Made by a program: the position numbers and the translations under genes. This document shows, in pieces, positions 8,252 to 16,027 of a stretch of 46,099 bases of DNA. The stretch is from Rhizobium sp. (GTDB lineage: Bacteria; Pseudomonadota; Alphaproteobacteria; Rhizobiales; Rhizobiaceae). The stretch covers positions 1 to 46,099 of the forward strand of contig JAHRYZ010000003.1 in assembly GCA_020621905.1 (NCBI GenBank), given 5' to 3'. Every line of letters starts with the position of its first letter. Positions within the stretch are counted from its first letter, which is position 1. Under the pieces are notes generated by a model that was not told where the DNA came from, ran no database searches, and saw nothing but the letters and a program-made list of their open reading frames with translations.

Positions 8252-8519
8252 GTGACGAGCAACGGCGAATACAAGCCCTCCGTCGGGGGGGCTGTTACGA
8301 ACCGGGATGGACAGTCTGCGTCCATCTACTGGACGTATCCCCGATTGCCGAGCGAACGACCCGGACTGTAACTGGATGTGTGACGCCTACGAATGCATGG
8401 CAGCGTGCTGCGACAATGACATTGTCGGCTATGTTATGGACCGCTTTTCTACCATAGGTGACGCGCGACACGAAGGCCGCACCAAGGGTAACCACGGGCA
8501 AGCCTCCGCGTCAGGCTGA
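8252..8519 (+). pseudogene. Possible Cys-rich small protein, frame broken at a G run
   Basis: A strong ribosome site (AAAGGAGAAA) precedes GTG 8252, which opens VTSNGEYKPSVGG. The frame then reaches a run of seven G (8284-8290). Shifting one frame there leads to LLRTGMDSLRPS and then to a Cys-rich stretch, DCRANDPDCNWMCDAYEC followed by MAACC, ending at 8519. The Cys spacing is C-X6-C-X3-C-X4-C-X3-CC. Unshifted, the frame ends after about 40 residues. I do not recognise a family. The location behind the RIC gene and the Cys content would fit a metal-binding or NO-reactive partner, but this rests on one assumed indel. It could also be non-coding. Confidence 0.35.
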
Positions 8520-8559
8520 TCTGTCGAATTGCGCCGACCAATTGTGTCCGTCACATGAC

Positions 8560-9222
8560 CTAGATCGCCATCGCCCTCCCAGTGCACCGGTCGACACCAT
8601 CGGCAATGAGGGAAAGCGCTTGCCAGTTTTTGACGCAAAGGCGGCGATTCGTATCAAGGGAAATAGCCCTCTGCTGGACTAACTGACTGAAGACGCGAGA
8701 GACTGTCTCACCTCTCAAGCCGAGCCAATCGCCGATCTCGGTCCGCGTGAGCGGGAGACTCAGCGTCCCGCATGAAACTGGGTCAACACCGAATTGCAGG
8801 GCGAGATCCATAAGGACCGTGGCGATTCTTTGAACGGCCGTCTTGCCGCACAAGAGCGCGACATGCCGGTGGGAACGATCAAGGTTTTCGACGAGAGATT
8901 CGTGAATCATGCGGGCGTGCTTGCGAAGGTTGAGCACCTCGTACCGGCATTCTATGCGCACTTCGGATAAGCTAGGCCTACTGGGATGGACGAAGATACG
9001 GCCGGGACCATAGACGTCAACGACCTGCGCAATGCCGTTGGCCGTAAGCCGGCTATGCACAATGCATCCCTCGTGGATATGATAGACTGGTCCATCGGCG
9101 CGATCAGAAGCCGTGAGGATCGTGCCGATTGGGAAGATTTCCAATGCTGTCGCGGTTTTCCGCCGATTGTCCTCGATTGGCCGGGATACCACACGGCGTT
9201 CTGGGGATACCATCGAGTTCAT
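8560..9222 (-). CDS. Crp/Fnr family transcription regulator
   Basis: This 220-residue regulator has an N-terminal cyclic-nucleotide-binding-type barrel (about residues 25-110), a dimerisation helix and a C-terminal winged helix-turn-helix with LPLTRTEIGDWLGLRGETVSRVFSQL (given here only to mark the region 150-180; core TEIGDWLGLRGETVSRV). The N-terminus lacks the Cys cluster of oxygen-sensing Fnr/FnrN, which points to the FixK, NnrR or Dnr side of the family. Three TTG-N8-CAA dyads in the window lie next to NO-defence genes and are natural targets. The first Met is at 9222, with an alternative at 9213. It is transcribed away from the riboswitch-cobT unit and towards the RIC gene. Confidence 0.85.
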   Translation of the reverse strand: MNSMVSPERRVVSRPIEDNRRKTATALEIFPIGTILTASDRADGPVYHIHEGCIVHSRLTANGIAQVVDVYGPGRIFVHPSRPSLSEVRIECRYEVLNLRKHARMIHESLVENLDRSHRHVALLCGKTAVQRIATVLMDLALQFGVDPVSCGTLSLPLTRTEIGDWLGLRGETVSRVFSQLVQQRAISLDTNRRLCVKNWQALSLIADGVDRCTGRAMAI

Positions 9223-9413
9223 CGTCGAAGACCTTCAGTGACAGCAAAGCCGCATTTGTTCCCAGGAAGCTGGAAACACCAGTCGGGCGAGTGGCGCCGA
9301 TCTTCAAACATAGGAAGTGGACACGACGCCCGCTTCTTTGAGCCAGCGCAAGCACTCCCGAGTTTTCGCCGGAAAAGGTCATCTGCCGCCTGATTGAAGT
9401 CGCCTTTCAGATT

Positions 9414-9600
9414 GTCGGTCGGGAGTGCATGCCTTACGGAACCTGTTGCAACTAACGGAACCCGGTGAAATTCCGGGACGGTCCCGCCGCTGTAACCAGA
9501 TACGTGTGTGAGGAGGCATTGGCCGCCACTGTCCGCTTGCCGGATGGGAAGGTGCCTGCACCCGGTCAAGCTGGAAGTCAGAAGACGCGTTGCCACATCC
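9414..9600 (+). ncRNA. Cobalamin (B12) riboswitch upstream of cobT
   Basis: The hallmark elements occur in order: GGAACCCGGTGAAATTCCGG with GACGGTCCCGCCGCTGTA (9457-9493), the B12 box GCCACTG at 9525-9531, GGGAAGG at 9546-9552, and AGTCAGAAGAC at 9576-9586. Downstream, CCGCCC at 9606-9611 pairs with GGGCGG at 9621-9626 and may form part of the expression platform. The element lies 70 bases before the cobT start, so cobT should be reduced when adenosylcobalamin is plentiful. Confidence 0.93.
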
Positions 9601-9669
9601 TGAAACCGCCCGATGGCAAAGGGCGGGGCGATTGCTCATGCGAGCTTCGGTGTCACGTGGAGGACCCGT

Positions 9670-10731
9670 ATGTCTGACCTAAGCAGCCTTTCGACAAGGC
9701 AACAATCCCTTGCACCCATAAAAGACCTCTCAGCCCTGCGCCGAATACTGCAGGACCTGCCGCCCGGAAACGAACACGCAGCTGGCGCGGCCGCGGCGCG
9801 AGAGGAGATATTGACCAAGCCACCGGGAAGTCTCGGCAGGCTCGAAGAGGTCGTCGCGTGGCTGGCCTGCTGGCAAGGACGCTATCCCCCGGTCATGGAT
9901 GATCCGCAAGTGTGCGTATTCGCGGGCAATCACGGCGTGGCGGAAACCGGTGTGTCGGCCTATCCTCCGATAGTCACCGAGCAGATGGTGCAGAACTTCG
10001 AGCGCGGCGGAGCGGCTATCAATCAGTTGAGTGCCGAGCTGGGCGCCAAGGTGACCGTCGTGCCGCTCGATCTGGCTCGCCCCGTCAACAACTTCCTAAA
10101 TGCCCCTGCCATGACCGAGGGCGAGTTCCTCGATGCATTCCAGTCCGGGATGCATGCGGTTCGACCGGGCGCCAGCGTGCTTTGCCCCGGCGAGATGGGC
10201 ATCGGCAACACGACTGCTGCCTCGGCCATATGCTTCGCCCTTCTGGGCGGCGACCCGGCGAACTGGTGCGGGCGAGGATCCGGGATCTCGATCGGAACGG
10301 TAGAGCGCAAGGTCGAAGTCGTCTCTAAGGCCGTTAGACTGCATGGAAACGCCATAAGCGATGGGCTCGACGCCTTGCGCTTCCTGGGCGGACGCGAAAT
10401 CGCCGCGATGGCCGGATCGATTGTCGCGGCGCGCCTGCTTGCCATACCCGTCATGCTCGATGGTTTCATCTGCTCGGCAGCCGCCCTCGCGCTTCACTGC
10501 AGCGGACCAGGAAGCCTGGCGCACTGCATGGTCGGTCACAGCTCGATGGAGCCCGGGCATCGGCGGCTTCTCGCCCATCTCGGATTGCGGCCGCTTCTCG
10601 ATCTTGATTTGCGATTGGGCGAAGGAACCGGGGCAGTCTTGGCCACTCTCTTGGCAAGAGCGGCGCTGAGATGCCACCTCGGCATGGCTACATTCACCGA
10701 AGCCGGCGTGCATAACGGCATCGAGCGGTAA
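9670..10731 (+). CDS. cobT: Nicotinate-nucleotide--dimethylbenzimidazole phosphoribosyltransferase
   Basis: CobT transfers the phosphoribosyl group of nicotinate mononucleotide to 5,6-dimethylbenzimidazole, making the lower-ligand nucleotide of cobalamin. The 353 residues include KPPGSLGRLE near the N-terminus, the FAGNHGVAETGVSAYP motif, GEMGIGNTTAAS, and RLGEGTGA near the C-terminus, which holds the catalytic Glu. ATG 9670 follows a GTGGAGGACC ribosome site. An in-frame upstream start at 9613 lies inside the expression platform and is unlikely. It is preceded by a B12 riboswitch and followed by a strong hairpin. No other cobalamin genes lie nearby, so this is a solitary salvage or nucleotide-loop gene here. 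Confidence 0.95.
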   Translation: MSDLSSLSTRQQSLAPIKDLSALRRILQDLPPGNEHAAGAAAAREEILTKPPGSLGRLEEVVAWLACWQGRYPPVMDDPQVCVFAGNHGVAETGVSAYPPIVTEQMVQNFERGGAAINQLSAELGAKVTVVPLDLARPVNNFLNAPAMTEGEFLDAFQSGMHAVRPGASVLCPGEMGIGNTTAASAICFALLGGDPANWCGRGSGISIGTVERKVEVVSKAVRLHGNAISDGLDALRFLGGREIAAMAGSIVAARLLAIPVMLDGFICSAAALALHCSGPGSLAHCMVGHSSMEPGHRRLLAHLGLRPLLDLDLRLGEGTGAVLATLLARAALRCHLGMATFTEAGVHNGIER

Positions 10732-10743
10732 CAGAACCCCTGC

Positions 10744-10780
10744 GGGACGCGAGAGCAATCGGGTAGCCGTCTCGCGTCCC
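10744..10780. terminator. Hairpin between convergent cobT and P450 genes
   Basis: GGGACGCGAGA (10744-10754) pairs perfectly with TCTCGCGTCCC (10770-10780) across a 15-base loop. It lies 13 bases after the cobT stop and 114 bases after the end of the convergent P450 gene. Only a short T-rich stretch (CGTTTCGG) follows, so it may act as a bidirectional, partly Rho-independent terminator. Confidence 0.7.
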
Positions 10781-10893
10781 CGTTTCGGATCAGCGGTGCC
10801 GAGGTTCGGGGCCAGCACTTCCGAGAACCCGAGGTGCGCTCGGCGTCATGGCTCCCCCTCCGACGATTCCTATCTGCTCTTCCCCACATACCC

Positions 10894-12111
10894 TTATCGG
10901 TCGATCTGCAGGGAGACCGAGGCGAAGCCGCTTGCGGGATAGACCGCACGCAATGGCTCCGTGCCCGTCAGGAGCGAAAACGGCCTGATCCTGCTCAGCA
11001 GTTCATCGATCATCACTCTCAACTGCATTCTCGCCAGGGCAGCACCCGGACAAATGTGGATGCCCGCGCCGTAAAGCAGGTTTGGCCCCTGGTCGCGCAT
11101 GGGGCAATACCGGTCAGCAGCCTCGAAGGCCCGGGCGTCGCGATTGGCCGAAGTCCAGATCACCGTTATCCGTTCGCCGGCTTCGATCCGACTCCCACCG
11201 ATCATCACGGGCCGCAGTGCCGTTCGCCGATTCGAAACCAACGGCCCGTGCAAGCGCAGGATTTCCTCGATTGCCGGTGAAAGGCCCGATCGGTCGAGGC
11301 GCAGCCCGGTCTGGATCTCGGGGGTCTCGGCAAGAAAATGCACGATGATGCCGACGCAGGCCGCAATCGTACCCAGTTCCCCCACCGTCCAGTTGCGCAG
11401 GATGCTGACGATTTCGCCGTGATCGAGCCGCTTGCCGTCTACCGTCTGGCGGACGAGGCTGGTGGTGATGTCGTCCGGCGCGGCGTCGCCGGCCTCTTCT
11501 CGCCATTTGAGCTGGGAGCGGATATGCCCGTCGAATTCGAGGGCGATGGCTGCCATGGCATCGGTATCGCGCGCAAGCGTGGCTTGGCGATTCTTGCGCA
11601 CCCATTGAAGCAATGGCTCATGCAGCGACGCGGGCCAGCCGAGAAAACCGCACTGGATTCCGACGGCATACGGCTCGGCGAGACAGGTCATCGCTTCGAA
11701 GGAGGGGGCAGTCCCGAGCGCCTCGAGAAGATCGCCGGCGACCCGTCGACATTCAGGCTCGAAGGTTTCGACCCGTTCCCGGGTGAAATAGGGATCGATC
11801 ATCCGTCGATAGACTGTATGTTGTGGAGGATCCATGCCGTTGGGCACCGATGGGTGCCGTGAAACGACATTGCTGAACGTTTCGTGATCGGTGAGCACCT
11901 GCAGAATATCGGCATGGCGGAAAAGGGACCAACCAAGATAGTCGCTGTAGGCGACCGGACAGGTTTCGCGCATGTGATCATACGCACGGATCTGGTCGAT
12001 CTGGACCTCAGCGCTGCGGGGATCCCAGTCAGGGCAGCGCTCGCCCGAAGATGCGTCCACGACCGATTTCTTTCCATTTGCCGATATCATATGCTTTGGT
12101 TTCCCTTCCAC
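10894..12111 (-). CDS. Cytochrome P450
   Basis: This is a soluble bacterial P450 of about 405 residues. The heme-binding motif LLYGAGIHICPGAALARMQL supplies the thiolate Cys at about residue 354, and the K-helix ExxR is EEILR. The I-helix reads WTVGELGTIAACVG, where most monooxygenases have (A/G)GxE/DTT. The acid-alcohol pair that delivers protons to bound oxygen is therefore not in its usual place. This could mean a peroxygenase-like or NO-related reaction, or a substrate-assisted mechanism. GTG 12111 or ATG 12090 may be the start. The gene is divergent from a MOSC gene, with an Nnr-type box between them. No redox partner gene is adjacent. Confidence 0.9.
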   Translation of the reverse strand: MEGKPKHMISANGKKSVVDASSGERCPDWDPRSAEVQIDQIRAYDHMRETCPVAYSDYLGWSLFRHADILQVLTDHETFSNVVSRHPSVPNGMDPPQHTVYRRMIDPYFTRERVETFEPECRRVAGDLLEALGTAPSFEAMTCLAEPYAVGIQCGFLGWPASLHEPLLQWVRKNRQATLARDTDAMAAIALEFDGHIRSQLKWREEAGDAAPDDITTSLVRQTVDGKRLDHGEIVSILRNWTVGELGTIAACVGIIVHFLAETPEIQTGLRLDRSGLSPAIEEILRLHGPLVSNRRTALRPVMIGGSRIEAGERITVIWTSANRDARAFEAADRYCPMRDQGPNLLYGAGIHICPGAALARMQLRVMIDELLSRIRPFSLLTGTEPLRAVYPASGFASVSLQIDR

Positions 12112-12150
12112 GGATCAGCAGCTACAATGCGGCAGTTGAGAGCGGGGTCT

Positions 12151-12164
12151 TTGTCTCCACGCAA
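12151..12164. promoter_or_regulatory. Nnr-type dyad between P450 and MOSC genes
   Basis: TTGTCTCCACGCAA fits TTG-N8-CAA and resembles the boxes at 189-202 and 7468-7481. Its centre lies about 46-67 bases from the two candidate P450 starts and 64 bases from the likely MOSC start, so it could serve either gene. The right half (CGCAA) is canonical and the left half (TTGTC) is weaker. Confidence 0.4.
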
Positions 12165-12221
12165 AGAACTCAAATCCCCGTTTCTGCAAAACCGACTGTC
12201 AGATTGACCGGAGAGACGGAA

Positions 12222-12935
12222 TTGCCCAGCCAGATAAGACAGTTTGCGATCGCTGAAGTTAGAATAGGTCGAGCGAAGCCCTTTGGACCGGGAACAGCAC
12301 GGTCGGCGATTGACAAACACCCGGTCACGGTTCCACTTCTGGCAACAGCACTGGGTCTAGTGGGTGACGAACAGGCGGATCTTCGCCACCACGGCGGCGC
12401 CGACAAGGCAATCCATGCCTATAGCGCGGCGCACTATCCCCAATGGGTGCGGGACCTTCCGGATGCCGCGGATCAATTCCGAACCGGCGGCTTCGGAGAA
12501 AACCTGGTGGTCGACGGCGCGACCGAGGCCGACCTATGTCTGGGAGATCGGTGGCGAGTTGGACAAGCACTGCTGGAAGTCTCCCAAGGCAGGCAGCCCT
12601 GCTGGAAGCTGAATATCCGCTTTGCGGTGCGCGACATGGCGCGTCGGGTGCAGGCAACCGGCCGCTCCGGTTGGTATTTCCGCGTGATAGAACCGGGCCA
12701 GATCAAAGCGCACGACCATGCTTCACTTGAGGAACGTTCCGCGCCCGACTGGCCTCTGACGCGGGTCAACGATTTATTCTACAAGGACAAGCTCAATCGC
12801 CCGGCCCTGGCCGCCTTCGCGGCCCTTTCCGGCCTCCCGGATAGCTGGCGCAATCTGGCAGAGCGCCGTCTGCAAAACGGTGAGGTGGAAGACTGGGGTT
12901 CCCGCCTGAATGGGCCGAAGGAAGCGATCTCCTGA
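12222..12935 (+). CDS. MOSC domain protein (YiiM-like)
   Basis: MOSC proteins bind or transfer sulfur or molybdenum-cofactor-linked groups through a conserved Cys. YiiM relatives reduce N-hydroxylated compounds. The family start IAEVRIGRAKPFGPG is followed by LRHHGGADKAIHAY, GGFGENLVVDG, LGDRWRVGQALLEVSQGRQPCWKL (Cys in QPCWKL) and a C-terminal 3-alpha region. The open frame extends upstream into the divergent P450 gene. TTG 12222 is preferred because GGAGAGACGG lies just before it and it starts at the domain edge. Divergence from a P450 gene with a shared Nnr-like box suggests a joint redox role under NO or nitrogen-oxide stress. The substrate is unknown. Confidence 0.85.
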   Translation: MPSQIRQFAIAEVRIGRAKPFGPGTARSAIDKHPVTVPLLATALGLVGDEQADLRHHGGADKAIHAYSAAHYPQWVRDLPDAADQFRTGGFGENLVVDGATEADLCLGDRWRVGQALLEVSQGRQPCWKLNIRFAVRDMARRVQATGRSGWYFRVIEPGQIKAHDHASLEERSAPDWPLTRVNDLFYKDKLNRPALAAFAALSGLPDSWRNLAERRLQNGEVEDWGSRLNGPKEAIS

Positions 12936-13067
12936 ACTCGAGAGACATGTTCCGAGAGGCGCATCGGTCTAGCGGTCACGGGCGAAGGAAGCTTACAGCG
13001 CAGGTGGCGCGAGTACCGTCGATGAAGCGGGGTGACGTGCGGGACCACCGTTTCCGCGGAACTGGCC

Positions 13068-13511
13068 CTATTGGTAACCAACACCCATCACGTAGTCCTG
13101 AAGCAATTTTTCCTCATGTTCAACGTCCTCAAGGAGAGACTGAAGCACGTCTCGCGCATTGGCCACGCCTATCGGCGCCAAGCGGTCATCCACGATCGGG
13201 ACGTTCTTCAGACCACGCTTCCTGATCGCAAACCATACATCACTCAGAACGTCGTTCGATCGGCAAGACACGATCTCCGTCGACATCACCCTTGAGGCCG
13301 GCATCGAGCAACTGCATCCCGTGCAATGGCTGATGCGGTTGACAATGTCTGTCTTTGTAATGACGCCGATCGCCTTTCCGCCGTCATCGCAGACGACAAC
13401 GAGATTGCAGCCAGGACTGCTCAGCAATTTTGCCGCGTCCATCAGCAATGCGTCTTCGGCCACGGTGGCGAGCCGTTCCCGCGCCACTCCAAGTATGTCC
13501 TCTACTCTCAA
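13068..13511 (-). CDS. CBS-domain pair protein with Cys cluster
   Basis: This 147-residue protein consists of two CBS motifs (about residues 5-60 and 72-130), modules that usually sense adenine nucleotides. Between them is HCTGCSCSM with Cys at positions 63, 66 and 68, unusual for a simple CBS pair and suggestive of metal or redox sensing. It follows a small membrane protein gene by 69 bases on the same strand, with an FNR/FixK-like box upstream of both. I infer low-oxygen control. The partner regulated by the CBS pair is unknown. Confidence 0.85.
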   Translation of the reverse strand: MRVEDILGVARERLATVAEDALLMDAAKLLSSPGCNLVVVCDDGGKAIGVITKTDIVNRISHCTGCSCSMPASRVMSTEIVSCRSNDVLSDVWFAIRKRGLKNVPIVDDRLAPIGVANARDVLQSLLEDVEHEEKLLQDYVMGVGYQ

Positions 13512-13580
13512 GACACCCTCCTTTCCGATAGCTTCCGCTTCTCCCTCAGGAAGCTCACGATATGGCCGGTTTATCCTTCC

Positions 13581-13949
13581 CTATCCCCGGGCGAAGCGCA
13601 TCAGCAGATCGACCTGGAGGAAAAGAAGGATGAATGCAGTGTTCAGGCTCCAGGCCACGGTGAGCCACCTGACCATGGTGGCCCAGAAGGGAGACGCGTT
13701 GTCCGCGCAGCGCCAGATGGCGACGAGAATCCCCGGCGTATAGAGCGCAAAGGCAAGGATAACGGCTTGCTGAACCCAGATTTGGTCCAGGTACAGGGCA
13801 ATCACATGCAGCATCGCGAGTTCGGCGCTGACGAAAACACCATAGATCCAGAAGACGGCGGCCAGGGACATCTCTCCCCGCCAGGCTCTAAGCTCGGGAA
13901 CGAGATGGCGTTCAATGAAGAGTTCGCTGGCGGGTCCCAATCTCGGCAT
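13581..13949 (-). CDS. Small integral membrane protein, unknown family
   Basis: The 122 residues contain three to four hydrophobic segments: AAVFWIYGVFVSAELAML, then VQQAVILAFALYTPGILVAI, and WLTVAWSLNTAFILLFLQV. The N-terminus is short and charged and the C-terminus ends MRFARG. I do not recognise the family. It lies first in a unit with the CBS-domain gene and 66 bases after an FNR/FixK-like box, so it is likely expressed at low oxygen. A sensor or anchor role with the CBS protein is possible but not shown. Confidence 0.65.
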   Translation of the reverse strand: MPRLGPASELFIERHLVPELRAWRGEMSLAAVFWIYGVFVSAELAMLHVIALYLDQIWVQQAVILAFALYTPGILVAIWRCADNASPFWATMVRWLTVAWSLNTAFILLFLQVDLLMRFARG

Positions 13950-14014
13950 CTCTCTTGCTCAAACCTTATCTCGCCGAACCAGTGGTTCGGATGTTGTTGT
14001 CTGGCCCGGGCGAC

Positions 14015-14028
14015 TTGATGACCATCGA
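14015..14028. promoter_or_regulatory. FNR/FixK-like box upstream of membrane-CBS gene pair
   Basis: TTGATGACCATCGA matches the TTGAT-N4-ATCAA consensus at all but one position. It lies 66-79 bases before the start of the minus-strand membrane protein gene. The opposite side holds only the 3' end of the 5-FCL gene, so the pair at 13068-13949 is the likely target. Confidence 0.55.
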
Positions 14029-14104
14029 CCGGACCGGCGATCCGCCCCATCAGGCGTCTTACTTGTCACGCGCCCGGCTGGTATGGCCCGATCAGTAACG
14101 ACCG

Positions 14105-14776
14105 CTAGCGGCGCGCTGTTCCGGCCTCTGTCACGACCAGATCCATCGGGATGTCATGCTTTTGCGGGTGAATTGTCGAAAGCTTCGCCGCACTATAGCT
14201 GACGCCGATGACCTTGGGCCTGGCCTGCATGGCAGCAAGCGTCCTGTCGAAGAAGCCGCCGCCATAGCCGAGCCTGTAACATCCATGATCGAAGCCAACG
14301 ACCGGCGCGATCACCACATCCGGAATGCAGGATCGCTTTTCAGCCGGAAAGGGTATCCCCCAGACCCCTCGCGTCAGTGGCTGCCCGGCCTGCCACAAAT
14401 GGAATTCCAAAGGCAGTCCTTTTTCCACCACGACGGGTAAAGCGGTACGGCCACCCCGTCTCATGACCTCCTGCATCAACGAACGAAGGTCAGGCTCCCC
14501 ACGGAACGGCCAATAGGCGCTGACGACACGACCCTCGACATCTCCGATCTCGGCCAGGACACGGGCGGCGATCGCTTCTCCGGCTGCAGTGCGAACCTCG
14601 ACGGGAACGGCAAGACGCTCCGCGATCAAGCGCTGACGCTCGCTCGTGCGCCAGCGCTTGATATTCGCCCAGGCCGTCATGTCCCGTGGATCGGCCAAGC
14701 CCGCGTAAACGGGGTCGATCTCGTGCAGAAAGCAGGCCGGTGAGGCGAAGGAGCGTGGATCATCGTCGTCGATCAT
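14105..14776 (-). CDS. 5-formyltetrahydrofolate cyclo-ligase
   Basis: The enzyme converts 5-formyl-THF to 5,10-methenyl-THF with ATP, returning a storage folate to one-carbon metabolism. The 223 residues show the N-terminal basic helix RLIAERLAVPVEVR, AYWPFRGEPDLRSLM, the mid-protein strand PDVVIAPVVGFDHGCYRLGYGGGFFDR (core GYRLGYGGGFFDR-like motif), and a C-terminal IPMDLVVTE. Its ATG overlaps the stop of the upstream PLP-enzyme gene by one base, so both are translated from one message. Folate and methionine metabolism meet at one-carbon units, which fits the pairing. Confidence 0.92.
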   Translation of the reverse strand: MIDDDDPRSFASPACFLHEIDPVYAGLADPRDMTAWANIKRWRTSERQRLIAERLAVPVEVRTAAGEAIAARVLAEIGDVEGRVVSAYWPFRGEPDLRSLMQEVMRRGGRTALPVVVEKGLPLEFHLWQAGQPLTRGVWGIPFPAEKRSCIPDVVIAPVVGFDHGCYRLGYGGGFFDRTLAAMQARPKVIGVSYSAAKLSTIHPQKHDIPMDLVVTEAGTARR

Positions 14777-15960
14777 TATGCGACCTCTGACAGGCTCTCT
14801 GCCGCCTGCAGGCCGACCTCGAGGCCCGCCAGAAGGTCATCGATGTGTTCCAGGCCGACCGAGAGCCGCAGGAGCCCGTCGCTGATGCCGGCGTTTGCCC
14901 GCGCCTCCGGCCCCATGTCGGCATGGGTCATGGTCGCCGGATGGGCGACCAGGCTCTCGACGCCGCCCAGAGATTCGGCCAGCGTAAAACCGCGCACCAC
15001 GCCTACGAAGCGCTGCACGGCGGGGATCCCGCCGACAAGCTCGAAGCTCATCATCGCGCCGAAACCCGTCTGCTGACGGCTGGCGAGCACATGGTCCGGG
15101 TGATCGGCAAGTCCCGGATAGTGCACTCGGGCGACCGCGCGATGGCCTCGCAGCCGTTCTGCGACCGCCATGGCGTTGCGTTCCTGACCCGCCATTCGCG
15201 CAAAGAGGGTTCGAAGGCCCCGCAGCGTCAACCAGGAATCAAACGGTGACGCGATCGCACCGGTGACATTGGCCCAATGCTTGAGCTTCTTCGCCTCCTC
15301 CGGGTCGGCGGCGATGACGGCACCAGCAATCACGTCGAATGGCGTTGGGAATTTCGTCGTCGAATGCAGCACATAATCGGCGCCGAGTGACAAGGGTTGC
15401 TGCAAGGCGGGAGACAGGAAGGTGTTGTCGACAGCCACCCGGGCGCCTGCATTTCTCGCGAGCGTCGACAGCGCCGCGATATCGACAACCCGCAAGAGGG
15501 GGTTGCTGGGTGTCTCGATCAGCACCAGTGCCGGGTGGTCGCGGAGTTGCTGCCCGAAGACCTCCATGTCGGACTGGTTGACCAGCGCGAGCCGGATCTG
15601 GCCAAGCTCGGCCCGTGCCTTGAGGAGCCGCATCGTTCCGCCATAGCAGTCGTGCGGAGCGACAACCAGGCTGCCGACCGGGAGACGGCCAATGAGAAGA
15701 TCAAGCGCCGCCATGCCGCTCGGTGTCATCACTGCACCCGCGCCACCTTCCAGTCTGGCGATCGCCTCCGCCACGAGGTCACGGGTGGGATTGCCGACCC
15801 GGCCATAATCGTAAGCGCGGGGCGCATCGAAACCGGCAAACTCGTAGGTGCTGGAAAGGTAGAGTGGCGGCGCGACCGCGCCAAAGGCGGTATCGCTGGC
15901 AACGCCATATGCCGCAGCGACGGTTTCCGGATGGAACTCAGCCGGCGTGCGCTCGGACAT
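14776..15960 (-). CDS. Cys/Met metabolism PLP enzyme (cystathionine gamma-synthase/beta-lyase type)
   Basis: This is a fold-type I PLP enzyme of the transsulfuration family, 394 residues. It contains the N-terminal TVAAAYG region, YGRVGNPTRDLVAEAIARLEG (conserved R-x-NPT), GMAALD, the cofactor contacts in APHDCYGGT and ETPSNPLL, DNTF, and the Schiff-base Lys in HSTTKFPTPFDVIAGAV. The segment after the Lys is TPFDV rather than the usual GHSDV, so the exact reaction (gamma-synthase, gamma-lyase or beta-lyase) is unsure. It overlaps the 5-FCL gene and is divergent from a LysR gene, the probable regulator. Confidence 0.9.
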   Translation of the reverse strand: MSERTPAEFHPETVAAAYGVASDTAFGAVAPPLYLSSTYEFAGFDAPRAYDYGRVGNPTRDLVAEAIARLEGGAGAVMTPSGMAALDLLIGRLPVGSLVVAPHDCYGGTMRLLKARAELGQIRLALVNQSDMEVFGQQLRDHPALVLIETPSNPLLRVVDIAALSTLARNAGARVAVDNTFLSPALQQPLSLGADYVLHSTTKFPTPFDVIAGAVIAADPEEAKKLKHWANVTGAIASPFDSWLTLRGLRTLFARMAGQERNAMAVAERLRGHRAVARVHYPGLADHPDHVLASRQQTGFGAMMSFELVGGIPAVQRFVGVVRGFTLAESLGGVESLVAHPATMTHADMGPEARANAGISDGLLRLSVGLEHIDDLLAGLEVGLQAAESLSEVA

Positions 15961-16027
15961 TCTTGCTGCTCCTCATGTTGCAGTCTCAAAAATGGCCGGA
16001 TTGATTACCCGTGACAAATGAATTCTA

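Noticed and set aside
9219-9596. Minus-strand frame across the riboswitch
   Set aside because: It overlaps conserved RNA elements of the B12 riboswitch and has no recognisable protein features.
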